A stretch of 64,000 nucleotides of DNA from Tunturibacter gelidoferens (lineage in GTDB: Bacteria; Acidobacteriota; Terriglobia; Terriglobales; Acidobacteriaceae): assembly GCF_040358255.1 (NCBI RefSeq), contig NZ_CP132937.1:1-64000 (forward strand), read 5' to 3'. The first letter of the stretch is position 1. Each line of letters begins with the position of its first letter. The translations under genes and the position numbers were made by a program. Shown one piece after another: positions 43,495 to 52,898 of the stretch. The notes below the pieces were generated by a model, which saw nothing but the letters and a program-made list of their open reading frames with translations, searched no databases and was not told where the DNA came from.

Positions 43495-44295
43495 TCATCG
43501 ACCACCCTGGCGGTTCTGCCGCGCCTTCATCCCCTGCTGGAGCTTCTCCCTTGCTTCGGCCATCAACCAAGGCTCAGCGATCGTCGTCTGCACGACTGGA
43601 TTTCCAGCTCCTCGCAAGATGCAATATTGCCGGAGGCGTTCCGGGATTTTACGTCCAACGCTCAACATGAAAACAAAGCCTGGTATCGTGAATCGGTACA
43701 TTGTAATGCCGAAGCGAGAGAGCCCGCTCGGGGCATACGTGAGCTGACTGATTTCTTCACCGTCTCTCACGATGACCCATAGACTCGCTGACCTCGGAAA
43801 AGGAAGGTCTCCCATAAGGAACCGGCGGAACTGCTCTTTGTAGGAATACAAATTCACCGGCACGGAGCCGTCGTCGTTCCAGCCATGGATAGAACCACGC
43901 CAGAACACCGAAGCAGCGAAGTACAAAAGTGCATCGCGGTTCACCTCCGGAATGAGAGCGGTCTCGTAAAGCTTGGTCGGATTGCCAAGCTCGTAGACTG
44001 AAGGGGTGGCCTTGCTCAGAATGGATTCCAAAGCAAAAGCCCCCGTAGGCTGTTTCGCGTGCGCTAGCACCCAGTTTTCACCTTGCTTGCACAGCCGCTG
44101 TTCGCAATCGTTGCAGAGCAAGAATTCGCGCTGCTGCTTCGAGGTCTGAACCGAGCCTCTTCCAGTCAACTGATAGGGGTTGGGATTCGAAAGGCCCGTG
44201 GTGTCACGCAAGAGTCGGTAAACTCCCGCAGGAAGATAGTGACTTCGCTTCAATATCACCCCGTCCTGCAAACAAAGCCTGCACTTGCCGACCAT
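43495..44295 (-). CDS. Zinc-ribbon/HNH-like protein of the defence island
   Basis: The ATG at 44295 has GAGGG 6 nt upstream; a start at 44313 is also possible. The 266-residue product begins MVGKCRLCLQDG, then RSHYLPAGVYRLLRD and LLCNDCEQRLCKQ, so two CxxC pairs 55 residues apart could hold zinc as in HNH or zinc-ribbon nucleases. The rest has beta-strands and aromatic residues and ends with a basic tail. No exact family is known to me. It is divergent from the DUF2971 gene, a common setting for defence genes. Confidence 0.7.
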   Translation of the reverse strand: MVGKCRLCLQDGVILKRSHYLPAGVYRLLRDTTGLSNPNPYQLTGRGSVQTSKQQREFLLCNDCEQRLCKQGENWVLAHAKQPTGAFALESILSKATPSVYELGNPTKLYETALIPEVNRDALLYFAASVFWRGSIHGWNDDGSVPVNLYSYKEQFRRFLMGDLPFPRSASLWVIVRDGEEISQLTYAPSGLSRFGITMYRFTIPGFVFMLSVGRKIPERLRQYCILRGAGNPVVQTTIAEPWLMAEAREKLQQGMKARQNRQGGR

Positions 44296-44412
44296 GGCGC
44301 CCTCACACTTCATTGTACGAATCCGACCTTCCAGGTCGTATTGCAAGAATGGCTCTCCACTCGCTCAGATAGAAGCGCCGGTAGAGGAGGAACTACTTCA
44401 CAGACCGAAGAG

Positions 44413-45414
44413 ATGGCCTACTCTCGTTCTATGGGGAAAGTGGTCGATGAATTCCTAAGTACACCGATTCCGGCCGAGGTGTGGCATTACACCAACGTTG
44501 CCGGTTTTGAAGGCATCCTCGCATCCGGTCGAGTGTGGGCTACGGAAGCCCACTTCACGACGGACGAAACTGAGTTCGTCCACGCACGTGAAGTTGCGCG
44601 GCAGTTTCTGGAGAAGTTTGAGCCTCAAGACGACAACACCGCCCGCGCCAAGCAGGCCGCCCTGGATACGTTAGCTCACGCCTTCGACCGGGGCCCCCTC
44701 TCCCAGTCGAAGACAGAAATCTTCGTTGCCTCATTCTGCGCCACGGAAGACCTCAAAAGCCAATGGATGGAGTATGCCGATGCGGGACGTGGCGTCAGCA
44801 TGGCCTTCGACCTTCGCCATGTTCGTCCCCCAAAAGAGATGGCCTCCGCCGTAACCTTCGCACCTTGCCTCTATCGAACCGCCGACAAGGAACAGATGCT
44901 CGACGACGCCATGTCGGACTGGCGGAACACCGTGGCCGATCTTCACCACAAGACGCAAAGCAAGCAGTGGGCCGGAGAACAGCTAGCAAATTGGACGTTG
45001 GTGGATCGCATCTATTGCATTCCCTTCGATCAACAAGCCCTTCTCAAGAGCAACAACGAGCAGTTCCATGAGCAATTGCACGCCGCCTTGACTCGCACAT
45101 CCTTCGACCTGTTGCGCATAGCGAGCCACTGCAAAGATCACGCCTTCCACCAAGAGGCGGAATGGCGTCTATCTCTGCCCCATACCAAAGGAGCTCCAAT
45201 GAAGCATGTGGAGATTCTTCATCGCGGACCGAACAATGCGATCCCTTATATCGCGCACAACCTCTTCAGCGAGAAGCTGCCCATCACTCGTGTCAAAGTC
45301 GGACCTTTGGTAGAAAGCACCGAACCGATCGAAATCCTCCTGAAACAATACGGATACGACGTACCCATCACGAAATCGACCGTTCCCCTTCGCACCGCGG
45401 CGTCGATCAAGTAG
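44413..45414 (+). CDS. DUF2971-family protein
   Basis: A ~333-residue protein; start 44413 or 44431 (both ATG; the frame is open further left without a ribosome site). The core WHYTNVAGFEGILASGRVWATEAHFTTDETEF with CFCATEDLKSQWMEYADAGRGVSMAF-like segments is typical of DUF2971, which is often found in defence regions and may act on small nucleotides or proteins through a fold related to ADP-ribosyl transferases. That link is uncertain. It is divergent from the zinc-ribbon gene and 122 nt upstream of the methylase fusion. Confidence 0.82.
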   Translation: MAYSRSMGKVVDEFLSTPIPAEVWHYTNVAGFEGILASGRVWATEAHFTTDETEFVHAREVARQFLEKFEPQDDNTARAKQAALDTLAHAFDRGPLSQSKTEIFVASFCATEDLKSQWMEYADAGRGVSMAFDLRHVRPPKEMASAVTFAPCLYRTADKEQMLDDAMSDWRNTVADLHHKTQSKQWAGEQLANWTLVDRIYCIPFDQQALLKSNNEQFHEQLHAALTRTSFDLLRIASHCKDHAFHQEAEWRLSLPHTKGAPMKHVEILHRGPNNAIPYIAHNLFSEKLPITRVKVGPLVESTEPIEILLKQYGYDVPITKSTVPLRTAASIK

Positions 45415-45536
45415 ATTTTGGCTACAAGCGCGTTTTTCAGGAGTTACCAGTACAGCACATAGTCATAATCAGCTGCGATAGGTAAGGGAAAGAAGCGCAC
45501 GATGGATAGTAGATCCTTGTCTTTTTATGAAAAGAT

Positions 45537-48500
45537 TTGAAAGTGACCTTATCGATTTCGAGTTTCATCGAGCGCTGGCAGCAGTCTGCCGCGGCTGAAC
45601 GAGCCAACTTTCAGCTCTTCCTTTCCGAGCTCTGCGACTTCCTCGACGTCCCGCGCCCTGATCCCACCCGCCCTGAAGACCACCTCAACACCTACGTCTT
45701 CGAAAAACCCGTCACTTTCTACAATCTCGACGACACAACCTCTCAAGGCCGCATCGACCTCTACCGTCGAGGCTATTTCGTACTCGAGGCCAAACAGGGC
45801 AGCAACCCGCCGGAGCTGCAAACCAATCACGAGACTGGTGATCTTCTCCTTACTCCTCCTCCGCCGCGACCGGCCCGCCAGCGCCGCGGCACCGCCGTGC
45901 GCGGTACGCACGGCTGGGATGAAGCCATGCTCAATGCCTACAACCAGGCTGAGCGTTACGCTAAAGCCCTTCCCGCTATCGAAGGCTGGCCACCGTTTCT
46001 CGTCACAGTCGATGTAGGCCATTCCATCGAGCTCTTCGCCGACTTTTCAGTCACCGGCAAAGCCTATCTGCCTTTCCCTGACGCGCGCAGTTATCGCATC
46101 CTACTCAGCGACCTCTCCAACCCGGATATCCGCGAACGTCTTCGCTGCGTCTGGTTGGACCCGCACGCGCTTAACCCTGCTCGTCATGCCGCCAAAGTCA
46201 CACGTGAAGTTGCCGCCAAGCTCGCCGTCCTCGCCCGCACCCTCGAGCAGAGCTACTCGCCCAAGCAGGTCGCCGAGTTCCTCACCCGCTGCATCTTCAC
46301 CTCCTTCGCAGAAGATGTAAAGCTCCTTCCCGAAAAAAGCTGGTTCAAGCTTCTCTGCGATCTTCGTGATTCGGACAATGTAGCCGTTTTCCCCGAGATG
46401 GCCAGTTCCCTCTGGGACACTATGAACGCTGGCGGCTTCTCCCCAATCCTCATGGCCCATATTCTCAAGTTCAACGGCGGCCTCTTCGAATCCACCGAAG
46501 CTTTGCCCCTCACCAACGATCAGCTCGGCTTGCTGATCGATGCCGCCGACTCCAACTGGAGAGATGTCGAGCCCGCGATCTTCGGCACACTTCTTGAGCG
46601 TGCTCTCGATGCGGAAGAGCGCCATCAACTCGGCGCTCACTATACCCCGCGCGCTTACGTCGAGCGACTCGTCATCCCAACCATCGTCGAGCCTCTCCGC
46701 GCCGACTGGGCCGACGTCATCGCGGCCGTCTCCGAGCTCGTCGCCTCAGGTCATGCTGCCGACGCCATCGAGATCCTTCGCGACTTCCACCGCCGCCTCT
46801 GCAACACTCGTGTGCTCGATCCCGCCTGTGGATCGGGCAACTTCCTATACGTCGCGCTCGAACACCTCAAGCGCCTCGAAGGGGAAATCCTCGAATCTCT
46901 CGCTACGCTTGGCGAAACCCAACAGGCTCTCGAACACACCGGGCTCACCGTCAACCCACATCAGCTTCTCGGCATCGACATCAACCCGCGCGCCACCGCC
47001 GTCGCCGATCTCGTCCTTTGGATCGGCTACCTCCAGTGGCACTTCCGCACCCGCGGTGAGTCCAACCCGCCCATCCCGGTGATTAGCAACTTCCACAACA
47101 TCGAATGTCGCGACGCCCTCATGACCTGGAGCAGTCGAGTTCTGGCAACAGACCGAGCGGGGAGTCCAAGAGTCCAGTGGGACGGTAAGAGTTGGATCAC
47201 AGATTCCCTAACCGGAAGAAGAATCAAGGACCCAAGCGCAACAAAGCCTGTTTATCGATATCTCAATCCTCAGGAAGCAACTTGGCCAGAGGCGGAGTTC
47301 ATCATTGGGAATCCCCCGTACATCGGCAAGGGTGAGCGGATGCGTAACGATCTCGGTGACGGTTATGTCGAGGCCCTACAGCAGGTGTTCGACGGCCGAG
47401 TTTCAATTGGTAGTGACTTGGTCATGTTCTGGTGGTGGAAGGCAGCCGCGTTCATCCGAACAGGTCGGTGCCGCTCGATGGGCTTAATCACAACCAAGAG
47501 TCTTAGCCAGACGATGAATCGTCGAGTAGTTGCGCCATTTCTGGAGAGCTGCTCATTTTCTTTCGCGATCCCGAATCATCCATGGATAGATGCGACAAGC
47601 GGCGCTCAAGTCAGAGTGGCACTAACTGCGCTCACAAAAGGCAAAGGCGACGGAACTCTCACCCTCGTGTTGGAGGAAACACCTCTAGAAGAAGGTGAAT
47701 TCGAAGTCACCTTCGATATCAAACGCGGGAAGATTCACGATGACCTTCGGATAGGACCGAACGTATCCTCGGCGACATCGCTTGAAGCAAATGAAAATCT
47801 CTCGAGCATGGGTCTTATTCTTGGCAGCCAGGGATTTGTACTTGATTCGGAGAAAGCCGACAGATTGACGCATCTCAGTCCAGAGTCGGGCCTGATCTTC
47901 CCATTGGTGAACGGGCAAAATGTCAACGCTAATTTCAGAGACAGATTCGTAATCGATACAGTCGGCTGGACGCAACACGATCTGCGGGCTCAGGCACCTG
48001 AAATTTATCAGCATCTACTTGAAACTGTAGCGATTGACCGTCAGACTAATCGGTCCGCAACTCTACGAGAGCATTGGTGGCTGCCCAGGAGATCTAACGA
48101 ACAGCTTCGTAACTCGATCCGCGGACTCGCGCGCTACATCGTCACAGTTGAAACAAGCAAGTTTCGAATCTTTAGCTTTTTGGGCGCAGACACCCGCCCG
48201 GAACACAAGCTGGTGATCTTCGGATCGGACGACGCTTATGTATTGGGTGTCCTTTCCAGCATCGTACACACCCAATGGGCCTCTGCTGCGGGCGGACGAA
48301 ATGGTGTCGGCGACGATCTCGTTTATTCAAAAACGACTTGCTTCGAGCCCTTTCCATTTCCTGCTGCGACCGAAGCCCAGCAGCAAGCGATCCGCGACGA
48401 AGCCGAGCGCCTCGATGCCCACCGCAAGTGCCAGCAGCAACTCCATCCCAACCTCACCCTGACGGACATGTACAACATCCTCGAAAAGCTCCGCGCCAAC

Positions 48501-48989
48501 GAGGAGCTTACTCCGCAGGAACACGCCCTCTACGACGTTGGCCTCATTGGCATTCTCCGAGAGCTGCACGATGAGCTCGATCGCGCTGTCTTCGACGCCT
48601 ACGGCTGGCCCCACGAACTCACTACTGACGGAATCCTCGCCCGCGTCGTCGCCCTCAATGCCGAGCGCCACGCAGAGGAGACCTCCGGCCTCATCCGATG
48701 GCTCCGCCCCGAATTCCAGACCCCAACTACCATTCCCGTCGCGCGCACCCTCGAAGGTTTTGTCGAGGAATCTCCGGCCGCTGCCGCCCGCCGCAAACAG
48801 CCCTGGCCCGGTACCCTCCCCGAGCAGGTCCGCGCCATCAAGGAGGTTCTACGCGGCGCACCCGCACAGACTCCGCAGCAGATTGCCTCAGCATTCCGCC
48901 CAGCCAGCCGTACCCGCATAAGCGAAATACTCACTACACTCGTTGCACTGGGACAAGCGCGGACCACTGGCGGAGGTTACTCGCTTTGA
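45537..48989 (+). CDS. Type IIG-like restriction nuclease-methylase fusion
   Basis: A 1150-residue protein. Residues ~70-90 (GRIDLYRRGYFVLEAKQGS) fit a PD-(D/E)xK nuclease site with D74, E84 and K86. The methylase part has motif I LDPACGSGNFLYVAL (D428) and motif IV NPPYIG (N592), an adenine-specific gamma/MmeI-like arrangement. A GAHYTPRAYVERL helix precedes motif I. The C-terminal ~300 residues probably hold the target-recognition domain, and the last 40 look like a winged helix. Start TTG at 45537 or GTG at 45543. It would cut and modify the same site; it lacks a separate methylase partner. Confidence 0.9.
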   Translation: MKVTLSISSFIERWQQSAAAERANFQLFLSELCDFLDVPRPDPTRPEDHLNTYVFEKPVTFYNLDDTTSQGRIDLYRRGYFVLEAKQGSNPPELQTNHETGDLLLTPPPPRPARQRRGTAVRGTHGWDEAMLNAYNQAERYAKALPAIEGWPPFLVTVDVGHSIELFADFSVTGKAYLPFPDARSYRILLSDLSNPDIRERLRCVWLDPHALNPARHAAKVTREVAAKLAVLARTLEQSYSPKQVAEFLTRCIFTSFAEDVKLLPEKSWFKLLCDLRDSDNVAVFPEMASSLWDTMNAGGFSPILMAHILKFNGGLFESTEALPLTNDQLGLLIDAADSNWRDVEPAIFGTLLERALDAEERHQLGAHYTPRAYVERLVIPTIVEPLRADWADVIAAVSELVASGHAADAIEILRDFHRRLCNTRVLDPACGSGNFLYVALEHLKRLEGEILESLATLGETQQALEHTGLTVNPHQLLGIDINPRATAVADLVLWIGYLQWHFRTRGESNPPIPVISNFHNIECRDALMTWSSRVLATDRAGSPRVQWDGKSWITDSLTGRRIKDPSATKPVYRYLNPQEATWPEAEFIIGNPPYIGKGERMRNDLGDGYVEALQQVFDGRVSIGSDLVMFWWWKAAAFIRTGRCRSMGLITTKSLSQTMNRRVVAPFLESCSFSFAIPNHPWIDATSGAQVRVALTALTKGKGDGTLTLVLEETPLEEGEFEVTFDIKRGKIHDDLRIGPNVSSATSLEANENLSSMGLILGSQGFVLDSEKADRLTHLSPESGLIFPLVNGQNVNANFRDRFVIDTVGWTQHDLRAQAPEIYQHLLETVAIDRQTNRSATLREHWWLPRRSNEQLRNSIRGLARYIVTVETSKFRIFSFLGADTRPEHKLVIFGSDDAYVLGVLSSIVHTQWASAAGGRNGVGDDLVYSKTTCFEPFPFPAATEAQQQAIRDEAERLDAHRKCQQQLHPNLTLTDMYNILEKLRANEELTPQEHALYDVGLIGILRELHDELDRAVFDAYGWPHELTTDGILARVVALNAERHAEETSGLIRWLRPEFQTPTTIPVARTLEGFVEESPAAAARRKQPWPGTLPEQVRAIKEVLRGAPAQTPQQIASAFRPASRTRISEILTTLVALGQARTTGGGYSL

Positions 48990-49688
48990 GGGCGGAGCGG
49001 TTACAAGACTCGCGGCATTCGAAGGAAGTTCAAAAAACGCATCTTATATTTTGGGTTTTGAAAGGTTTTCTAGGTTAGAGACCGTGACATAGCAAGCTGG
49101 ATAATACCGTCTATGCAGTGGAAGATTAGCCGTGCAAAGTCGGCATAGCGGAACCGATCCGCGGTTCGGATTACGGCGTTTCCTCTCGATTTTCTGCGAC
49201 CCTACATGCTGAAGCGATGACAGCAACCTGTGCTGACCCGGGACCGTCGTCCCTGTGAGAGAAGCAACCCTCTTCGATAGCTCTAAACAACTGTAAGCAC
49301 AAACTACGAACCAACCGATGAGGGAGAAGGTCTCCCCCCTGCTGCAGCCGGCGAAGAACTGCCGTCTTCCGTTACCCACCGGAGCGATGAGGTCCACCCT
49401 CCCGCACGCCCCTCCGCCAAGAGCAAAAACAACGGCAAACGCAATGTCCTGCGCTCCGCGCCCTGCAAGGAAACCAAACCTTCCTGAGGAGCGCTGCTCC
49501 TGGCGCGCGCAAGGTGATGGAAAAAGCTCCGTGCAGCTCCAGGTATTCGCTTCCTCCGGCCTGTGGCTGGCCTGTCGGCCACTTTTCCCACACCCTGCAC
49601 TTGCCGCCCTCGCTGGCGTGGGCCAGGGCCAAGGCGTGTTTGTCAGCAAACACAGCCAGGCCATTCAAAAACGGAGGATTCACCCCCA
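48990..49688 (+). other. Long structured leader region before the ardC-like gene
   Basis: Seven hundred nt without a supported protein gene. The last 370 nt hold several clean stems: AGGAGC-GCT-GCTCCT at 49487-49501, TGGCC-TGTC-GGCCA at 49568-49581, and GTGTTTG-TCAG-CAAACAC at 49636-49653, the last just before the ribosome site (GGAGG, 49673). Long open frames cross it on the minus strand but are rich in Cys, Arg and Gly without protein pattern. The region looks like an untranslated leader or small RNA gene that controls the downstream antirestriction gene. Confidence 0.5.
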
Positions 49689-50618
49689 ATGAGCAGCAAC
49701 GCCACCACGAACGAAACCAGCAACGTTACTTCCCTTCCCTCGACCTCCAAAGCGCAGACGGCCAAAGAAGTTATTGCCGCCAATGTAAAGCTCCTCATCG
49801 AACAGCTTGAGGCAGGCCACAGCGAAGGACTCACTGCCTACCTCACCGCAATGGGCCGTTTCCATAACTACAGCTTCGGGAACATTCTCGAAATCGCACG
49901 ACAGAAGCCGGACGCAACCCGCGTTGCCGGGATGTATGCGTGGAACCAGCTAGGCCGCAAAGTCATCAAGGGGCAGAAGGGCATCCGCATTCTCGCTCCG
50001 ATGATCGGAATTCGCCGCAAGAAGGACAAGGAAGCCGAGAAAGACATTACCAAGCAGAACCAGCCCGTCCTCGTCGGCTTTCGTTCGGCCTACGTTTTCG
50101 ATGTGAGCCAGACCGAGGGCGCACCGCTCCCCGATCTCTCAGAGCGGGTGAAGGGCGAAGTAGGCGAGTACCGCGAACGCCTTATCGACTTTCTGATGGC
50201 GCAGGGTATCGAGCTTGAATTCAAGGAAAGCATCGCCCCGGCGCTTGGCATGAGCTACGGAGGCCGCATCGCTATCCTTCCCGGACAGGCCGCAGCCGAG
50301 GAGTTCAGCACCCTTGTCCATGAACTCGCGCACGAAATGCTCCACAAAGCAGAGCGGAGAACAGTTACAACCAAAACCGTCCGCGAAACGGAGGCCGAGG
50401 CTATCGCCTTCGTTGTTTCGCAGACCATCGGCCTTGATGCTGGCCGCGCCTCCGCCGACTACATCCACCTGTATCACGGCGACGCCGCACTTCTGGCCGA
50501 GAGCCTGGAAGTCATTCAGCGCACGTCAGCCTTGATTCTTTCCGCCATCGAGACACCCGCCGCCACAGCGGAGCAGAGCGAGGCCGAAGCCGAACCCGCA
50601 CTGGCGCAAGCCAGCTAA
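49689..50618 (+). CDS. ArdC-like antirestriction protein (ssDNA-binding plus zinc peptidase domain)
   Basis: A 309-residue protein. The N-terminal ~150 residues (LTAYLTAMGRFHNYSFGNIL, ATRVAGMYAWNQLGRKVIKG, GIRILAP) form the ArdC ssDNA-binding domain; the C-terminal part has the zincin site HELAHEMLH with a downstream Glu (ETEAEAIAFVV), as in ArdC/ImmA-type metallopeptidases. ArdC proteins protect incoming plasmid DNA from restriction. The start at 49689 is used because GGAGG precedes it. Ala/Glu-rich tail. This and the next genes are typical of a plasmid or integrative element backbone. Confidence 0.92.
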   Translation: MSSNATTNETSNVTSLPSTSKAQTAKEVIAANVKLLIEQLEAGHSEGLTAYLTAMGRFHNYSFGNILEIARQKPDATRVAGMYAWNQLGRKVIKGQKGIRILAPMIGIRRKKDKEAEKDITKQNQPVLVGFRSAYVFDVSQTEGAPLPDLSERVKGEVGEYRERLIDFLMAQGIELEFKESIAPALGMSYGGRIAILPGQAAAEEFSTLVHELAHEMLHKAERRTVTTKTVRETEAEAIAFVVSQTIGLDAGRASADYIHLYHGDAALLAESLEVIQRTSALILSAIETPAATAEQSEAEAEPALAQAS

Positions 50619-50702
50619 CGAATTTTCTCCCACGAGGGCGGACGGCTCAGGTCGTCCCGCTCCAACCACCCCGCACGTCCCAACCCGCCCAAGGAGGCAG
50701 TC

Positions 50703-52394
50703 ATGCAGAATAGCAGCGCATTCCAGTACCTCGCCCTCGACACCATCCATGAGTCCACCACGAACCCACGTCGCACTTTTGACGAAGGCAAGCTGCTGGA
50801 GCTTGCCGAGAGCATCAAGCATCACGGCCTCATTCAGCCCGTCACTGTACGCCCTAACTCGGAAGGCTTCGAGTTGATCGCAGGAGCGCGACGTTACCGT
50901 GCGGCGCAACTGGCTGAGCTGTTTTCCATCCCCGCCCGCATTGTCGAAATCGACGATACACAGGCTCTCGAATGGCAATTAGTCGAAAACGCACAACGCG
51001 CCGATATCCATCCTTACGAGGAGGCTCAGGGGTTCCAACGCTTGCTTGACCTGCCTGGCTACGACGTTGCAACGTTGGTCGAGAAGTCAGGCAAGAGTGC
51101 AAGCCACATCTACGCTCGGTTGTCTCTTCTGCAACTCATCGCTGAAGTGGCCGAGGCATTCACTCAAGAGCGCATCACCGCGAGCCACGCCAACCTCATC
51201 GCCCGTTTGCCGCAGGAGTCACAGGCCGAGGCCTTCGAGCAGTGCTGGCGTGAGGATTGGCAGGATTCGGAGCCGCACCTGCTACCCGCCAAGCACGTAT
51301 CCGCTTGGATTCAGAACAACCTCTATCTCGCGCTTGCGGATGCACCGTTCGACCGCGAAAACCCCAACCTCAACCCCGCAGCCGGAGCTTGCGTCACTTG
51401 CCCACGTCGCAGCGGATACAACACTTCCCTCTTTTCGGACGTAACGGACGGCGACCAGTGTCTCTCAGGACCCTGCTATCAAATCAAGCTCACCGCACAT
51501 ATCGACCGTGAGATTGCAGCGCATCCCGAGCTTATCCAGATCGAGAACGGCTGGCGGAACGCACGAGAGCAGAAGCCCGGAGCCGTCCAACGCGGGCGCT
51601 TCCGCGAGATCGAAACGGTAGTCGAGAACCTGGACGCCGAGCCAGTCGCGCCGTGTGCAGCCGCTAAACCCGCAATTATCGTCTATGGCAAGCGCGTAGG
51701 AACCACTCTCACCGTATGCACAGACGACGATTGCCCCGTACACGACCCACGAGCAGCAGAAGAACAAGCCGCCAATCCCGCCCCGACAATGGCGCCTGCG
51801 GCAGAAGCCGAGACACAGGAAGAGGCCGAGGAACGCCAGCGCAACTACGACCAACAACGAAAGGAGTACGAGCAGGAGCAGGAGCGGAAAGCCGAAGAGC
51901 GTAAACAGCAGTTCGAGCGGGAACAGAAGGAGCATGAAGCCGAACGCGCTCGCAGAGAGAAGTTGCATAAGGCGCGTATATCCAAGTTCGACCGGATTCT
52001 CGACAAAGCCCCGGCCATGTTCAGCGCAGCGCAATTGAGAGTGTTTCTCCGCGCCCTCGCCGCTATCGACCCTTACGCGTTTGATGACGTAGCGGAGCAA
52101 CTTGCCGCTAACGACGAGAACAACCAGCAGACCTCAGAGGAGATTCTGCTTTCGACCATCGACGGACTACCGGATGACAAGCTCACCAGGTTTGCCCTCC
52201 GTCTCGTCCTCACCGCACATATACCCATTCCGCGCGAAAGCGAAATCGACTTTTTAACCGAGGCCGAAACCGCTTTTGCTCCCCCACAACCCAAGAAGAC
52301 AGCCACCAAGAAAGCGAAGACACCCACGTCGATCAAAGCCGCTCAGAAGGCCGCAGCGAAGAAGAAGACGACTAAGAAGCAAGTTGCAGCCTAA
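50703..52394 (+). CDS. parB: ParB/Spo0J-family protein
   Basis: A 563-residue protein preceded by AAGGAGG. The ParB N domain is clear (LALDTIHESTTNPRRTF, IKHHGLIQPVTVRPN, ELIAGARRYRAAQLA, ENAQRADIHPYEEAQGF), followed by a helix-turn-helix (VATLVEKSGKSASHIYARLS). A Cys-rich part (CVTCPRRSG...DQCLSGPC) and another (CTDDDCPVH) may bind zinc. The rest has a highly charged coiled coil (~360-430) and a Lys-rich end (KKTATKKAKTPTS...). No parA gene is nearby, so this may be a regulator or partition factor acting with a distant ParA. A terminator follows. Confidence 0.93.
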   Translation: MQNSSAFQYLALDTIHESTTNPRRTFDEGKLLELAESIKHHGLIQPVTVRPNSEGFELIAGARRYRAAQLAELFSIPARIVEIDDTQALEWQLVENAQRADIHPYEEAQGFQRLLDLPGYDVATLVEKSGKSASHIYARLSLLQLIAEVAEAFTQERITASHANLIARLPQESQAEAFEQCWREDWQDSEPHLLPAKHVSAWIQNNLYLALADAPFDRENPNLNPAAGACVTCPRRSGYNTSLFSDVTDGDQCLSGPCYQIKLTAHIDREIAAHPELIQIENGWRNAREQKPGAVQRGRFREIETVVENLDAEPVAPCAAAKPAIIVYGKRVGTTLTVCTDDDCPVHDPRAAEEQAANPAPTMAPAAEAETQEEAEERQRNYDQQRKEYEQEQERKAEERKQQFEREQKEHEAERARREKLHKARISKFDRILDKAPAMFSAAQLRVFLRALAAIDPYAFDDVAEQLAANDENNQQTSEEILLSTIDGLPDDKLTRFALRLVLTAHIPIPRESEIDFLTEAETAFAPPQPKKTATKKAKTPTSIKAAQKAAAKKKTTKKQVAA

Positions 52395-52399
52395 CCCGC

Positions 52400-52433
52400 A
52401 GCGGGAGTCGGCTAATCGGCTCCCGCTCTTTTT
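52400..52433 (+). terminator. Rho-independent terminator after parB
   Basis: AGCGGGAG pairs exactly with CTCCCGCT (8 bp) with further wobble pairs inside, followed by CTTTTT at 52428-52433. It lies 6 nt after the parB stop and 17 nt before the next start, so the next gene may depend on readthrough or a promoter in this gap. Confidence 0.88.
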
Positions 52434-52449
52434 CCAAAAGGAGGAGATC

Positions 52450-52731
52450 ATGTTTCAGTTCAACTACAAACTCAGGGTCGCCGAGCGAGTGAAGGCGAAG
52501 TGCGAACGGCATCCACGTTACAACCCGGAGCGGGACGGACGCGGCGGAATCAAGGGTGGATGCTCTACTTGCTTCTCTCTCTTTGATCTACATCAGGCGA
52601 GGCTATCGCTTGATGCCGCACATCTGGAGTTTTTGCGAAGAGCGACACCGTGGTCTCACGTACGTCAGCCACGCAGCAGAACGAACGCACCTGGACAGAA
52701 AGAACCTCCGTTTGGAAGCCAACCTCTCTAA
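52450..52731 (+). CDS. Small basic Cys-containing protein of the mobile backbone
   Basis: The ATG at 52450 follows AAAGGAGGAG. The 93-residue product begins FQFNYKLRVAERVKAKCERH and has GGCSTCFSLFDLHQARLSLD, so two short Cys/His sites may hold one zinc. The tail is Arg/Pro-rich. It is conserved in kind with small proteins between parB and replication genes of integrative elements, but the role is unknown. Confidence 0.6.
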   Translation: MFQFNYKLRVAERVKAKCERHPRYNPERDGRGGIKGGCSTCFSLFDLHQARLSLDAAHLEFLRRATPWSHVRQPRSRTNAPGQKEPPFGSQPL

Positions 52732-52898
52732 TCCGCGCTAACAGCCCTTCTCTTCGCAAAAAACAATGCGCAGTGGTGTCACAAAGTGCCCCTCTCATCT
52801 CGCTTAAAGGGTAGATGGTATGAACTTCGCCCACCAGAGGCGGGCGGCGGGGCCTTTCCCTCCCCTCCACGGTGAAACAAATCTCAAGGATGACGTCG

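Noticed and set aside
49044-49664. A 206-residue minus-strand open frame upstream of ardC
   Set aside because: Composition is Cys/Gly/Arg-rich without regular secondary-structure pattern, there is no ribosome site, and it covers the hairpins of the leader; more likely non-coding.
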